NCBI GenBank assembly: GCA_023397905.1
Contig: JAEWSZ010000106.1
Location: forward strand, 59,946-123,945
Direction of reading: 5' to 3'
From: Bacillota bacterium
Lineage (GTDB): Bacteria; Bacillota; Clostridia; Acetivibrionales; DSM-1351
DNA: 64,000 nucleotides
Part shown: one piece after another, positions 26,790 through 35,487 of the stretch
Numbering within the stretch: the first letter of the stretch is position 1
Layout of the letters: each line of letters begins with the position of its first letter
Made by a program: the position numbers and the translations under genes
The notes under the pieces: generated by a model
What the model saw: the letters and a program-made list of their open reading frames with translations, nothing else
Databases searched by the model: none
What the model was told of the DNA's origin: nothing

Positions 26790-27317
26790 ATGAAAAGGAT
26801 AGGGCGAAAAAGAATGATAGTTATTTTGATTGCCGCCATTGTTGCCGCGGCGGCCATAGGACTTTTTATATATTTCCAGCGGCAGCGCACCAATCAGGAA
26901 GACCTCTCTCCCTACAGCATAAATTCCGACACCGGCAACCCAAGAGTATTGATTGCCACCCAGAAAAGTGAGTACAAGGATTCGGTCATGGATGAAATAT
27001 CCAGGCATTATAAAGGCGGGGATATCTATATTTCTGTAATCGATGTGGCACAGCTGTCCGGGGTTCAACCGGCTGAATGGGATAAAATAGTCATATTTTC
27101 AGCCATAAAGGTTTACCAGTTCCATCCTGCGGTGGTTAAATTTCTGGACAGGCAAAGCGGCAGCTATTCCGGCAGGATTTTTATGTACAATACGTCGGAA
27201 GGATCCAATATGCGGTACGGCGATGTAGATGCCGTTACCTCAGCCTCAATTAATCCGTCCCTGGGCAGCGCCGGAATAATTGAAGCCATAGATAATGCAC
27301 TCGGTTTGAGGAAATAA
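26790..27317 (+). CDS. Membrane-anchored flavodoxin-like protein
   Basis: 175 residues. A positively charged start and one membrane segment (about residues 9-28) are followed by a short spacer and a flavodoxin-like domain (RVLIATQKSEYKDSVMDEI, DKIVIFSAIKVYQFHPAVV, GRIFMYNTSEGS). The first loop is a variant of the FMN phosphate loop (TQKSEYKDS instead of TGxT/SG), so FMN binding is likely but not certain. No ribosome site is obvious; GAAAAGG lies further back than usual. Flavodoxins replace ferredoxins when iron is short, which fits the regulators downstream. Confidence 0.7.
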   Translation: MKRIGRKRMIVILIAAIVAAAAIGLFIYFQRQRTNQEDLSPYSINSDTGNPRVLIATQKSEYKDSVMDEISRHYKGGDIYISVIDVAQLSGVQPAEWDKIVIFSAIKVYQFHPAVVKFLDRQSGSYSGRIFMYNTSEGSNMRYGDVDAVTSASINPSLGSAGIIEAIDNALGLRK

Positions 27318-27347
27318 ACAGGGCGGGTATGGCGCAGGCGATTGAGC

Positions 27348-27376
27348 TTGTAAAAAAAACGGTAAAATGGTAGAAT
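27348..27376 (+). promoter_or_regulatory. Promoter of the AraC regulator gene
   Basis: TTGTAA (27348-27353), a spacer of 17 bases and TAGAAT (27371-27376). The box at 27378-27395 begins one base after the -10 element, where a bound repressor would block initiation. Confidence 0.6.
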
Positions 27377-27377
27377 G

Positions 27378-27395
27378 AGTTAGAATCCTCTAACT
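27378..27395. promoter_or_regulatory. AGTTAGA-N4-TCTAACT box, site A (AraC gene)
   Basis: A perfect 7-bp inverted repeat around ATCC, directly behind the -10 of the AraC gene. Identical half-sites with the same four-base spacer occur at 28540-28557 and 33607-33624, each ahead of an ABC transporter pair, defining a shared operator. Confidence 0.75.
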
Positions 27396-27475
27396 TGTTC
27401 TGCCGTTTTGTTTTTGTGCGGAGGTCAAAAGAATGGGGAATATGAGAACCTATCCACAGAAAGGTGCTGGTGGCA

Positions 27476-28483
27476 ATGGCCGGAATTGTTTTGCCCAAGT
27501 ATAAGATTTTCAATCCGGATAAAAAGGACTGTCCGGTAAGTGACATGTTCAACAGCCTGTATAAGACAGATACGTTTCAAAACGAACAGATAATGCCTGG
27601 AGAGACAGGGAAAGGCTACTGCCAACGGTATGTTTTAAGCCCGTCTATGGAAATATTTATTTCAGATATAACATTTTATAAAAATATAAGCATGCGGGAA
27701 AAGATGTATCCTGTCCCCCATTACGGAGTTGCATTCTGTATGGAGGATCCCTTTCAATGGACGATGGAGGGCAGTGCGAAGGAGTATGAGATCGGCTGCG
27801 GCGAGAGCTATATATTCAACGGGATATATGGAAACAGCGATTGCAGCTATTGTGCGGGACAGCGGTTTTCAGGCATCAGCCTGCGGTACGACCCAGGAGT
27901 AATAAAGGGTGTGGCCGGCCATATGAGCAAAAATTATGACTTCACGGAATTCGGATATGACAGGGGGCATTTTTTCACCAAGAAATTCTCTCCAAATATC
28001 AGACTGATTCTGAATGATATGATGCACTGCCGTTATTCCGGAGATGTCAAAAAAATCTACCTTGAAGGTAAAGCGCTGGAACTGATTGCGGTCTTTATGG
28101 ACGAGGTGATTTCGGAAAATGGGAAATACGGCGCCGTTCCGGCGCTTTCCTCGGCGGATATTGAGGCCCTTGGCAATGCCAGGAGGATTCTTGACGGCAA
28201 TATTGTGTCCCCTCCCACCATAAGCGAGCTTGCGCGGCTTGTCTACCTCAACGAATACAAATTGAAAGCCGGGTTCCGGGAGCTGTTCGGCATGCCCATC
28301 CACGCCTATATCATCGACAAACGGCTGGAGCTTGCGCGGGTCCTCATAACGGAACAGAGGCTTGGCGTGGCGGAGGCCGCTTTGCTGGTGGGATACAGCA
28401 ATACAAACTATTTCACTAAAAAATTCAAAACAAAATACGGTATTAAGCCTTCGGAATACAGGAAATCCTTTTTGAGTGAATAA
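27476..28483 (+). CDS. AraC family regulator, PchR/YbtA-like
   Basis: About 335 residues. The C-terminal double helix-turn-helix is clear: TISELARLVYLNEYKLKAGF, then FGMPIHAYIIDKRLELAR and a final GYSNTNYFTKKFKTKYG. The pattern LKAGFRELFG is typical of PchR/YbtA-type activators, which bind a siderophore-iron complex in the N-terminal part. The N-terminal 230 residues have no family I can name. The gene is followed by transporters of the YbtPQ/IrtAB type, so it probably activates them. ATG 27476 has AAAGG at 27460-27464; GTG 27464 and GTG 27470 are alternative starts. Confidence 0.83.
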   Translation: MAGIVLPKYKIFNPDKKDCPVSDMFNSLYKTDTFQNEQIMPGETGKGYCQRYVLSPSMEIFISDITFYKNISMREKMYPVPHYGVAFCMEDPFQWTMEGSAKEYEIGCGESYIFNGIYGNSDCSYCAGQRFSGISLRYDPGVIKGVAGHMSKNYDFTEFGYDRGHFFTKKFSPNIRLILNDMMHCRYSGDVKKIYLEGKALELIAVFMDEVISENGKYGAVPALSSADIEALGNARRILDGNIVSPPTISELARLVYLNEYKLKAGFRELFGMPIHAYIIDKRLELARVLITEQRLGVAEAALLVGYSNTNYFTKKFKTKYGIKPSEYRKSFLSE

Positions 28484-28539
28484 AACTCCTTTTTGGACCA
28501 TTCCGGTCAATTGGATATGTTGTATAATGATCACAGTAA

Positions 28540-28557
28540 AGTTAGATACATCTAACT
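28540..28557. promoter_or_regulatory. AGTTAGA-N4-TCTAACT box, site B (first ABC pair)
   Basis: A perfect 7-bp inverted repeat around TACA. It lies 12 bases after a TATAAT at 28523-28528 whose -35 is weak, consistent with an activator-dependent promoter that a repressor can block. The first ABC exporter gene starts about 130 bases later. Confidence 0.75.
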
Positions 28558-28683
28558 GGTTGGTTAATTTATTATTTCAGCTTCTAAAGGAAGGAGGTCA
28601 AGGTTGAAAGAAATTTTAAAAAATTATAAAGGGGGGACCGAGCCCATGCCGGCTTTCATGATGTTTTGTGCGAGAGGTGGGCC

Positions 28684-30519
28684 ATGGGCATAAATATGAA
28701 ACAAAACAACGCCCGGGAGGCAAAGCCTAAAAAAGGCATGGCACGGCTTATGGAGCTTGCCGCCACCAAAAAGCCGCTGATGATCGTGTCTGTGATCATG
28801 TCGGCGCTGGCCGCCATCGCGTCATTTATTCCGCACATTGCCATTTACTATCTGGTGCGGGAGATCATGGAGGCCTATCCGGATCTGGGGCAACTGGATC
28901 TGCAAAGAATGACGGGCTTCGGATGGATAGCATTGGGCGGCATCCTGCTGAATATCCTTTTGTATTTTGCCGCCCTGATGTTTTCCCATTTTGCCGCATT
29001 CGGCACTTTGTATGAATTAAAGGTGGATTTTGCGGCCCATCTCGCAAAGGTGCCCCTGGGCTTCCACGTGCTGGTGGGCAGCGGAAAACTGCGGAAGATC
29101 ATGGACGAGAACATTGAAAAGGTGGAGGGGTTCATCGCCCACCAGCTTCCGGACATCGTGGCCTCCTTTGTGGCTCCTGCGGCCATGTTTGTGATCCTGT
29201 TCGCCATTGACTGGCGCTTTGGTCTGGCGGCTGTACTGGGTATTGTCATTGCCTTTGCGGTTGAGATTAAAGGCTATGGCAACGAAGGGGCCAAAAAAAT
29301 GATGGAAAAATACCAGGATTCGCTGGAGGACATGAACAATGCCTCCGTAGAGTATATACGGGGCATTACGGTGGTCAAAGCCTTTAAACAGACGGTATAT
29401 TCCTTTCACAGGATGCACACCGCCATAAAGGAGTACACAAAAATGATCATTCCCTTCACACTGAGCTGGGAAAACTACATGTCGGCGTTTACCACAATTA
29501 TCAACAACATATACCTGTTTTTGATTCCGGCGGGCATTTGGGTCGGACTCAATACGTCGGATTACACCGGTTTTGCCGTTAAATTTATCTTTTATCTCAT
29601 CTTTGTGCCCTCAATTGCAACGGTCATGCTGAAAATTATGTATGTTTCCACCAATGCCAGGAGCATTGTGGGAGGTGTGGAACGGATGGACGATATACTG
29701 GGCGAAGCGCCTCTGCCTCAGCCAGAGGTTTTCAAAACCATTTCGGAGTATGGCATAGTTTTTGAAGATGTGTCTTTTTCCTATACAGGTCAGGAGGTTG
29801 ATGCACTGTCGGAGGTTTCCTTCAGGGCGGAAGAAAATCAAATTACAGCTATTGTGGGCCCGTCGGGCGGCGGCAAAAGCACCATTGCACATCTCATGCC
29901 CCGCTTTTTCGACGTGACCGGAGGAAGCATCAAAATCGGAGGAGTGGATGTGCGCCGTATGAGAAGCGAGTACCTGCTTGAAAAGGTAAGCTTCGTATTC
30001 CAGGACGTATTCCTTTTCAAACTGAGTATCATGGACAACATTCGCATGGGCAATCTGGCCGCCACTGACGAACAGGTTATTTCTGCGGCAAAAGATGCCC
30101 AATGCCACGATTTCATTGAAAAGCTGCCTGAAAAATACCATACGGTCATAGGCGTGAAAGGAGTGCATCTCTCGGGAGGGGAACAGCAGCGTATTGCAAT
30201 AGCAAGGGCTATTGTAAAGAACGCGCCCATAATCATACTGGACGAGGCCACGGCATTTTCGGACCCGGAGAATGAATATCTGATCCAGCGCGCCTTTGAA
30301 AAGCTGATGCACGGCAAGACGGTAATAATGATCGCACACCGCATGTCCACCATACGCAGCGCCAACAAAATAGTAGTGATGGATAAGGGCCGCCTCATAG
30401 AGCAGGGCAATCATCAGCAACTGATGGAAAGCAGGGGCAAGTATTTTGACATGTGGAATATGTACACCCGGACCCTTGACTGGAAGATAGACAGAAAGGA
30501 AGTGAAAGCCCATGCGTAG
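28684..30519 (+). CDS. ABC transporter permease/ATPase, YbtP/IrtA-like (pair 1, subunit 1)
   Basis: 611 residues: a six-helix type IV membrane domain (about residues 30-320) fused to an ATPase domain with Walker A GPSGGGKST, signature LSGGEQQRIAIARA, Walker B IIILDEATAFSDPENE and H-loop IAHRMST. The DEATAFSDPENE form is the one I associate with siderophore importers YbtPQ and IrtAB, which despite exporter topology take up ferric siderophores; family members can also be exporters. ATG 28684 follows GAGAGGTGG; a TTG at 28666 is less suitable. It overlaps the partner gene by 8 bases and would form a heterodimer with it. Confidence 0.88.
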   Translation: MGINMKQNNAREAKPKKGMARLMELAATKKPLMIVSVIMSALAAIASFIPHIAIYYLVREIMEAYPDLGQLDLQRMTGFGWIALGGILLNILLYFAALMFSHFAAFGTLYELKVDFAAHLAKVPLGFHVLVGSGKLRKIMDENIEKVEGFIAHQLPDIVASFVAPAAMFVILFAIDWRFGLAAVLGIVIAFAVEIKGYGNEGAKKMMEKYQDSLEDMNNASVEYIRGITVVKAFKQTVYSFHRMHTAIKEYTKMIIPFTLSWENYMSAFTTIINNIYLFLIPAGIWVGLNTSDYTGFAVKFIFYLIFVPSIATVMLKIMYVSTNARSIVGGVERMDDILGEAPLPQPEVFKTISEYGIVFEDVSFSYTGQEVDALSEVSFRAEENQITAIVGPSGGGKSTIAHLMPRFFDVTGGSIKIGGVDVRRMRSEYLLEKVSFVFQDVFLFKLSIMDNIRMGNLAATDEQVISAAKDAQCHDFIEKLPEKYHTVIGVKGVHLSGGEQQRIAIARAIVKNAPIIILDEATAFSDPENEYLIQRAFEKLMHGKTVIMIAHRMSTIRSANKIVVMDKGRLIEQGNHQQLMESRGKYFDMWNMYTRTLDWKIDRKEVKAHA

Positions 30520-32263
30520 ACTCAAAAAAGCATTGATGCTCACCGATAAGGGCTATTCGGACCTGAAGAAGGCGATAGCAGCCTGCACCCTGACAAATCT
30601 GTCCATGATGCTGCCCTTTATCGTGACCATTCAGATTTTTGCGGAGCTTTTAAAACCACTTATGGGACGGGAAATATCCTGGACAAGGATGTGGATTTTG
30701 CTGGGCTGCGGTATCGTTGCGGCAATTCTGGTATTCATATGCAGCAAGTACGACTACAAAAAGACCTATGTCACATCATATATGGAGTCCGAAAACACCA
30801 GGATCACTGTGGCCGAGCATATCCGCAGGCTGCCTATGAGCTTCTTCAATTCAAAGGATTTATCCGAACTCACCACAAACATTATGGCCGACTGTTCAAC
30901 CACGGAGCACATCTTGAGCCATATTGTCCCGCAGCTCGTTGCCAATGCCATTTCCATAACACTGATCTGCGCCATGATGGCCGCCTTTGACTGGAGGATG
31001 GCGATCGCCGTGTTCTGCACGGTGCCGGTGGCTCTGCTGGTAGTCCTGGGCAGTAAAAAAATACAGGACAGGCTGAGCGAAAAGCAGGTTGAATCCAAGC
31101 TCAAGGCCTCGGAACAGGTGCAGGAATATCTCGAAGGCATCAAGGTCATCAAAGCCTGCGGGCTGGACGGCTCCAAATTCTCGGCACTGGACGATGCCCT
31201 GCGCCTGATGAAAAAAATGGCTATCAAAATGGAGGTCGGTACTGGAGTTTTCATTACGGGAGCCCAGATGATACTGCAGGCAGGCGTGGGCCTTACGGTT
31301 TTTGCGGGATCATATCTGCTGACCGGAGGGAAAATAGACCTGGTCCCCCTGCTGATGTTTTTTGTCATTGTCGTGAGGATATACGGGCCCATTATAGTGG
31401 AATTCACTCTGCTGCCTGAGCTGCTCTACTACCGCATTGCCACCAGGAGGATGCATACCCTGCTGACAACGCCGATTATGGAGGGCGATACGGAAAAGCG
31501 GCTTACGGACTGGAATATTGATTTTGAGAATGTTTCCTTCAGCTATAATGAAAAGGGGCCTGAAGCCGAGTCTGTAATTAAAAATTTGACGGTATCCATC
31601 CCGTCAGATGCCGTCACTGCTCTGGTGGGTCCCTCCGGCTGCGGCAAAAGTACCGTTTCAAGGCTGATCGCGCGGTTCTGGGATGTAAACGAAGGCAATG
31701 TCAAAATAGGCGGCGTTGACGTGAAGACCCTGGACCCGGAACACCTGATGAGCTATATGTCCTTTGTGTTTCAGGATGTGGTTTTATTTAACGATACGGT
31801 ATATCACAACATACGTATCGGAAATATGGAGGCCACGGAGGAACAGGTGCTGGAAGCCGCCAGGGCCGCTTGCTGCGACGAATTCATCAGCGCGCTGCCC
31901 AACGGTTATCAGACCGTGCTGGGGGAAAACGGCAGCACCCTTTCGGGAGGTGAACGCCAGCGTATTTCCATAGCCAGGGCCCTTCTAAAGAACGCGCCTG
32001 TGGTGCTGCTGGATGAGGCAACCGCTTCCCTTGACCCGGAAAATGAGGTGCTGATACAGCAGGCTATTTCAAAACTCATCAAAGGTAAAACGGTTATCGT
32101 GATAGCCCACCGCCTGAGAACGGTGGCGGGCGCCGACAAGATAATAGTTCTGGATAACGGCAGGCTGGTGGAGGAAGGCACCCATGAGGCGCTGATAAAA
32201 AACAAGGGCCTGTATGAGAGGCTGTACCGCATTCAGCAGGAGAGCCTCGGCTGGAGCGTATAG
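30512..32263 (+). CDS. ABC transporter permease/ATPase, YbtQ/IrtB-like (pair 1, subunit 2)
   Basis: 583 residues with the same layout as its partner. Walker A is GPSGCGKST, signature LSGGERQRISIARA, Walker B VVLLDEATASLDPENE, H-loop IAHRLRT. All canonical residues are present, including Glu after Walker B, so this subunit should be fully active in ATP hydrolysis. Its start is nested in the last codons of subunit 1 behind AAAGGAAG. It is followed by an intrinsic terminator at 32285-32329, which closes the first transporter operon. Confidence 0.88.
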   Translation: MRRLKKALMLTDKGYSDLKKAIAACTLTNLSMMLPFIVTIQIFAELLKPLMGREISWTRMWILLGCGIVAAILVFICSKYDYKKTYVTSYMESENTRITVAEHIRRLPMSFFNSKDLSELTTNIMADCSTTEHILSHIVPQLVANAISITLICAMMAAFDWRMAIAVFCTVPVALLVVLGSKKIQDRLSEKQVESKLKASEQVQEYLEGIKVIKACGLDGSKFSALDDALRLMKKMAIKMEVGTGVFITGAQMILQAGVGLTVFAGSYLLTGGKIDLVPLLMFFVIVVRIYGPIIVEFTLLPELLYYRIATRRMHTLLTTPIMEGDTEKRLTDWNIDFENVSFSYNEKGPEAESVIKNLTVSIPSDAVTALVGPSGCGKSTVSRLIARFWDVNEGNVKIGGVDVKTLDPEHLMSYMSFVFQDVVLFNDTVYHNIRIGNMEATEEQVLEAARAACCDEFISALPNGYQTVLGENGSTLSGGERQRISIARALLKNAPVVLLDEATASLDPENEVLIQQAISKLIKGKTVIVIAHRLRTVAGADKIIVLDNGRLVEEGTHEALIKNKGLYERLYRIQQESLGWSV

Positions 32264-32284
32264 CAGGATTTTAGCGTATCCTCC

Positions 32285-32329
32285 GTGCCGGGCAGGGCTG
32301 TGGATTTGCCGCCGGCCCGGCACTTTTTC
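32285..32329 (+). terminator. Intrinsic terminator of ABC pair 1
   Basis: GTGCCGGGC (32285-32293) pairs perfectly with GCCCGGCAC (32315-32323), followed by TTTTTCC and a T-rich tail. It separates the first ABC pair from the DtxR-family gene. Confidence 0.8.
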
Positions 32330-32454
32330 CTTTATTTCGGGATAAAAAAAGGGTATAATACAAATTATAAACATGAGGGTAATATACCCAACCCACTTTG
32401 ATATTAAGAAGACCGGCGCAAAAGAAATGTCTGGTACCCGGGGAGGAAAAACCG

Positions 32455-32844
32455 ATGGCAGAAAAGCTTACTTTTACAATGGAAAATTATCTGGAAGCGG
32501 TATATGAGCTTTCAGACGGGACTAACGGCGCAAGGGTGTCGGATATCGCAGAGCGGCTGGGCGTTACCAAAGCCAGTACAAACAGCGCTATGACAACGCT
32601 TTCTGACAAGGGTCTGGTCACTAATGAAAAATACGGAGAAATATTCCTGACCCCTGCGGGGAGAGAGCTGGCAATGCGCACGTCAAACAAACACCGCACT
32701 ATCCAGAAGTTTTTCTCGGAAATCCTCAAATTGAGTTTTGATACGGCAGATAAGGATGCCTGCGCCATAGAGCATGTGATCAGCAATGATTCTATCCAGG
32801 CCATGGAGGAATTCATGCGCACATACAGGAAGCCCGGCAGGTAA
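32455..32844 (+). CDS. DtxR-family metal-dependent regulator, short MntR-like form
   Basis: 129 residues: winged helix (about residues 5-65, GARVSDIAERLGVTKAST) and helical dimerisation/metal domain, without the SH3-like third domain, as in MntR. Aligning by eye to Bacillus MntR, the ligands E11, H77, E102 and H103 are kept (MENYLEAVY, NKHRTIQKFF, AIEH), but D8 is Asn and E99 is Cys (KDACAIEH). Cys at this place is the DtxR/IdeR, iron-type ligand. An iron-sensing repressor is therefore likely. It is an obvious candidate reader of the AGTTAGA palindromes. ATG 32455 follows GGGGAGG; an in-frame ATG at 32398 is rejected. Confidence 0.85.
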   Translation: MAEKLTFTMENYLEAVYELSDGTNGARVSDIAERLGVTKASTNSAMTTLSDKGLVTNEKYGEIFLTPAGRELAMRTSNKHRTIQKFFSEILKLSFDTADKDACAIEHVISNDSIQAMEEFMRTYRKPGR

Positions 32845-32897
32845 ATGCAGGGCGGTCCGGATACGCGGCGTATAATTTGATCCTTTCGTAATATTTC

Positions 32898-32926
32898 TTG
32901 ACAAAGGGGAATAATTGAGATAATAT
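32898..32926 (+). promoter_or_regulatory. Promoter of the TetR gene in the iron island
   Basis: Perfect TTGACA (32898-32903) and TAATAT (32921-32926) with 17 bases between them. The -10 overlaps the start of the palindrome at 32925-32950. Confidence 0.7.
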
Positions 32927-32950
32927 AACATCGTTATATAACGGTGTTAT
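32925..32950. promoter_or_regulatory. TetR-type operator
   Basis: A 26-bp near-perfect palindrome: ATAACA, TCG, TTATATAA, CGG, TGTTAT. It overlaps the -10 element of the TetR promoter and ends 22 bases before the chosen start, the classic arrangement for TetR autorepression. Confidence 0.65.
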
Positions 32951-32972
32951 ATTTTTAAAAGGAGAGATGAAC

Positions 32973-33581
32973 ATGGCTGTGGACACGCTGCAAAATATAC
33001 TGAACTGCGGCAGGGACGAATTTCTGAAAAAAGGCTTTGAAGGCGCATCGCTGCGTTCCATAGCAAAATCGGCAGGCGTCACCACCGGAGCCATCTACGG
33101 TTACTTTCCGGACAAAAAGGCTTTGTTTGACGCGCTGGTATCCAAGCCGGCAAAAGAGCTTCTGGACCAATACATGTCGACTCAGCGGGAGTTTGCCATG
33201 CGTCCTGCGGAGAGGCAGGCGGCGGAGATGGTCCAGGCCTCTGACGAGGGTATGGCGTGGATGGTGGAATATGTCTATGACAATTATGATGCCTTTAAAC
33301 TTTTGATTTGCTGTTCCGCCGGGACGGAATATACGGATTATGTAAATAAAATGGTGGAGGTGGAAACACAGGCCACCCTCCGCTTTATATCTACCGTGCG
33401 CAGCGCGGGGCAACAGGTCCGCGATGTGGAGGAGCAGCTGATTCACATTCTGGCAAATGCGCTTTTTTCAGGCATGTTTGAAGTAGTTGCCCATGATATG
33501 CCCAAGGAGAAGGCCAGAGTTTATATCGACAGTCTGAGGGATTTTTATACGGCGGGCTGGTTTCAAATTCTGGGACTTTGA
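32973..33581 (+). CDS. TetR family transcriptional regulator
   Basis: 202 residues. The N-terminal helix-turn-helix (about residues 8-55) reads EGASLRSIAKSAGVTTGAIY with GYFPDKKALFDALV, a textbook TetR DNA-binding domain. The C-terminal ligand domain is unrecognised. ATG 32973 is 8 bases from GGAG at 32961-32964; an ATG at 32967 is too close to the ribosome site. It probably binds the palindrome in its own promoter and may also control the ABC pair that begins 145 bases downstream. Confidence 0.85.
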   Translation: MAVDTLQNILNCGRDEFLKKGFEGASLRSIAKSAGVTTGAIYGYFPDKKALFDALVSKPAKELLDQYMSTQREFAMRPAERQAAEMVQASDEGMAWMVEYVYDNYDAFKLLICCSAGTEYTDYVNKMVEVETQATLRFISTVRSAGQQVRDVEEQLIHILANALFSGMFEVVAHDMPKEKARVYIDSLRDFYTAGWFQILGL

Positions 33582-33606
33582 GCTGCTCAAATTTTTTTTG
33601 GCAGAC

Positions 33607-33624
33607 AGTTAGAGCAATCTAACT
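33607..33624. promoter_or_regulatory. AGTTAGA-N4-TCTAACT box, site C (second ABC pair)
   Basis: A perfect 7-bp inverted repeat around GCAA, about 100 bases before the second ABC pair and directly after the TetR gene. Same half-sites and spacer as sites A and B; no good -10/-35 pair is evident next to it. Confidence 0.7.
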
Positions 33625-33631
33625 TGGCCGT

Positions 33632-33681
33632 AAAGCCAATTACGGTTGAAACCTTCGCCTTCAGACCATAGTTATTGATTT
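33632..33681. repeat. Small palindromic repeat, copy B
   Basis: Left end AAAGCCAATTACGG, then GTTGAAACCTTC, and a right end whose complement AAATCAATAACTATGG matches the left arm of copy A (26548). The left half matches the beginning of the long element at 38955 and, reversed, the right half of copy D (46127-46172). It lies between box C and the second ABC pair. Confidence 0.55.
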
Positions 33682-33725
33682 ATTTAAATAACATATTTAA
33701 TTTTATTGACATGAGGAGGTTTAAT

Positions 33726-35474
33726 ATGGATAAACCAGAACCCAAGAAGAAAAGCGGTTTTGCGCGGCTGGCGGAGTTTGCCGGTCCTCACAAGGGAAAT
33801 TATATTGCTTCGGTAGTCCTGGCCGTCCTGGGGGTTGCCTGCAGTATGGTCCCGTATTTTGCAATATCCAGGATGATAATCCGGCTCATAGACGGAGAGC
33901 GGGATTTCTCCTACTATGCTGTGTGGTGCGGCGTGGCGGCGCTGGGCTTTGTCGGCAAGAGCCTGCTTCACAGTATTTCCACCACACTTTCCCATAGGGC
34001 GACTTTTGCCGTCATTTCGGAGGTGAGGCGGCGCATTGCGTCAAAGCTGACCAGGGTGCCAATGGGATATATACTGGATACCCCGTCCGGCAAAATCAAG
34101 AATACTGTAGTGGAAAAGGTGGACAGTATTGAGCCAACCCTTGCCCATGTGCTTCCTGAAATGACATCCAACCTGCTGATCCCGCTGGCCATTATTATTT
34201 ACCTGTTTGCGCTGGATTGGCGCATGGCGCTGGTTTCCCTGATCACACTTCCAGTGGGCGCCGCATGCTACATGGGGATGATGAAGGACTATGAGAAAAA
34301 GTTCGGGGAATATGTGGGCGTGAGCAAGCACATGAATGCCACGGCGGTGGAATACGTGGGAGGTATTGAAGTCATCAAGGCCTTCGGACAATCGGCCACA
34401 TCCTACAAGAAATTTTCCGATGCCGTAAAGGCCAACGCCAATTACGGCCTGGACTGGATGCGCCAGTGCCAGATATACTTCGCCATGGGGATAGGCATCT
34501 GGCCTGCGGTCCTCATAGGAGTGCTTCCCATCGGCTGTATTTTTTACATGAACGGCAGCCTGCCTGCCACAACTTTTATCACTGTCATGATACTGGCGCT
34601 GGGAATTATGGCGCCGCTGCTCGCAGCCATGTACTATACCGATGACATTGCCAAAATAGGCACTATTATGGACGACATCGGCGTAGTCCTGGACGAACCT
34701 GAACAGATCCGTCCGGAGGCCGGGGCTTCGCTCAGGGGTACGGATATTGCCCTTGAAAATGTCTTCTTCGGATACGGAGACACCGAAATTCTCCACGGCG
34801 TGGACCTGAATATTCCGGCAGGCTCCATAACAGCTCTTGTGGGCCCTTCGGGAGGAGGCAAAAGCACCATCGCAAAACTCATAGCTTCCTTCTGGGATGT
34901 GACGGGCGGTTCTGTTTCCATAGGGGGAGTGGACGTAAAAAACATCCCTTCCGCACAGTTGATGGATATGATCGCTTATGTGGCCCAGGACAACTATCTC
35001 TTTGATTTATCGGTACTGGAAAATCTCCGGATGGGACGTCCTTCAGCTACTGACGATGAAGTAAAGGCCGCTGCAAAAGCTTCCGGCTGCCATGATTTTA
35101 TCATGGGATTGGAACGCGGCTACAACACCATGGTAGGCGGCGCAGGAGGCCATCTTTCGGGAGGTGAGCGCCAGCGCATTTCCATAGCGCGGGCCATGCT
35201 GAAAAATGCTCCGGTCATCATTCTGGATGAAGCCACGGCTTATACGGATCCGGAGAATGAAGCGGTGATACAGGAAGCGGTGGCAAAGCTGGTGGAGGGC
35301 AAGACGCTCATCGTAATAGCCCACAGGCTGTCGACCATTATAAACTCAGACAAGATCGCGGTTATTGAGCGGGGCAGGGTGGCAGCCTGCGGAAAGCATG
35401 GAGAATTGCTGGAGAGCTGCACGCTTTACCGGGATATGTGGCAGGCTCATATCAGCGCCAGAGACGCGGCTTAA
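33726..35474 (+). CDS. ABC transporter permease/ATPase, YbtP/IrtA-like (pair 2, subunit 1)
   Basis: 582 residues: six-helix membrane domain and ATPase with Walker A GPSGGGKST, signature LSGGERQRISIARA, Walker B VIILDEATAYTDPENE and H-loop IAHRLST. It is a paralogue of subunit 1 of pair 1 (same AxxDPENE variant after Walker B). ATG 33726 follows ATGAGGAGGT with a 5-base gap; an in-frame ATG at 33675 lies in the palindromic repeat and is rejected. It should dimerise with the product of the next gene, 13 bases downstream. Confidence 0.88.
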   Translation: MDKPEPKKKSGFARLAEFAGPHKGNYIASVVLAVLGVACSMVPYFAISRMIIRLIDGERDFSYYAVWCGVAALGFVGKSLLHSISTTLSHRATFAVISEVRRRIASKLTRVPMGYILDTPSGKIKNTVVEKVDSIEPTLAHVLPEMTSNLLIPLAIIIYLFALDWRMALVSLITLPVGAACYMGMMKDYEKKFGEYVGVSKHMNATAVEYVGGIEVIKAFGQSATSYKKFSDAVKANANYGLDWMRQCQIYFAMGIGIWPAVLIGVLPIGCIFYMNGSLPATTFITVMILALGIMAPLLAAMYYTDDIAKIGTIMDDIGVVLDEPEQIRPEAGASLRGTDIALENVFFGYGDTEILHGVDLNIPAGSITALVGPSGGGKSTIAKLIASFWDVTGGSVSIGGVDVKNIPSAQLMDMIAYVAQDNYLFDLSVLENLRMGRPSATDDEVKAAAKASGCHDFIMGLERGYNTMVGGAGGHLSGGERQRISIARAMLKNAPVIILDEATAYTDPENEAVIQEAVAKLVEGKTLIVIAHRLSTIINSDKIAVIERGRVAACGKHGELLESCTLYRDMWQAHISARDAA

Positions 35475-35487
35475 GGAGGAGAATTTC

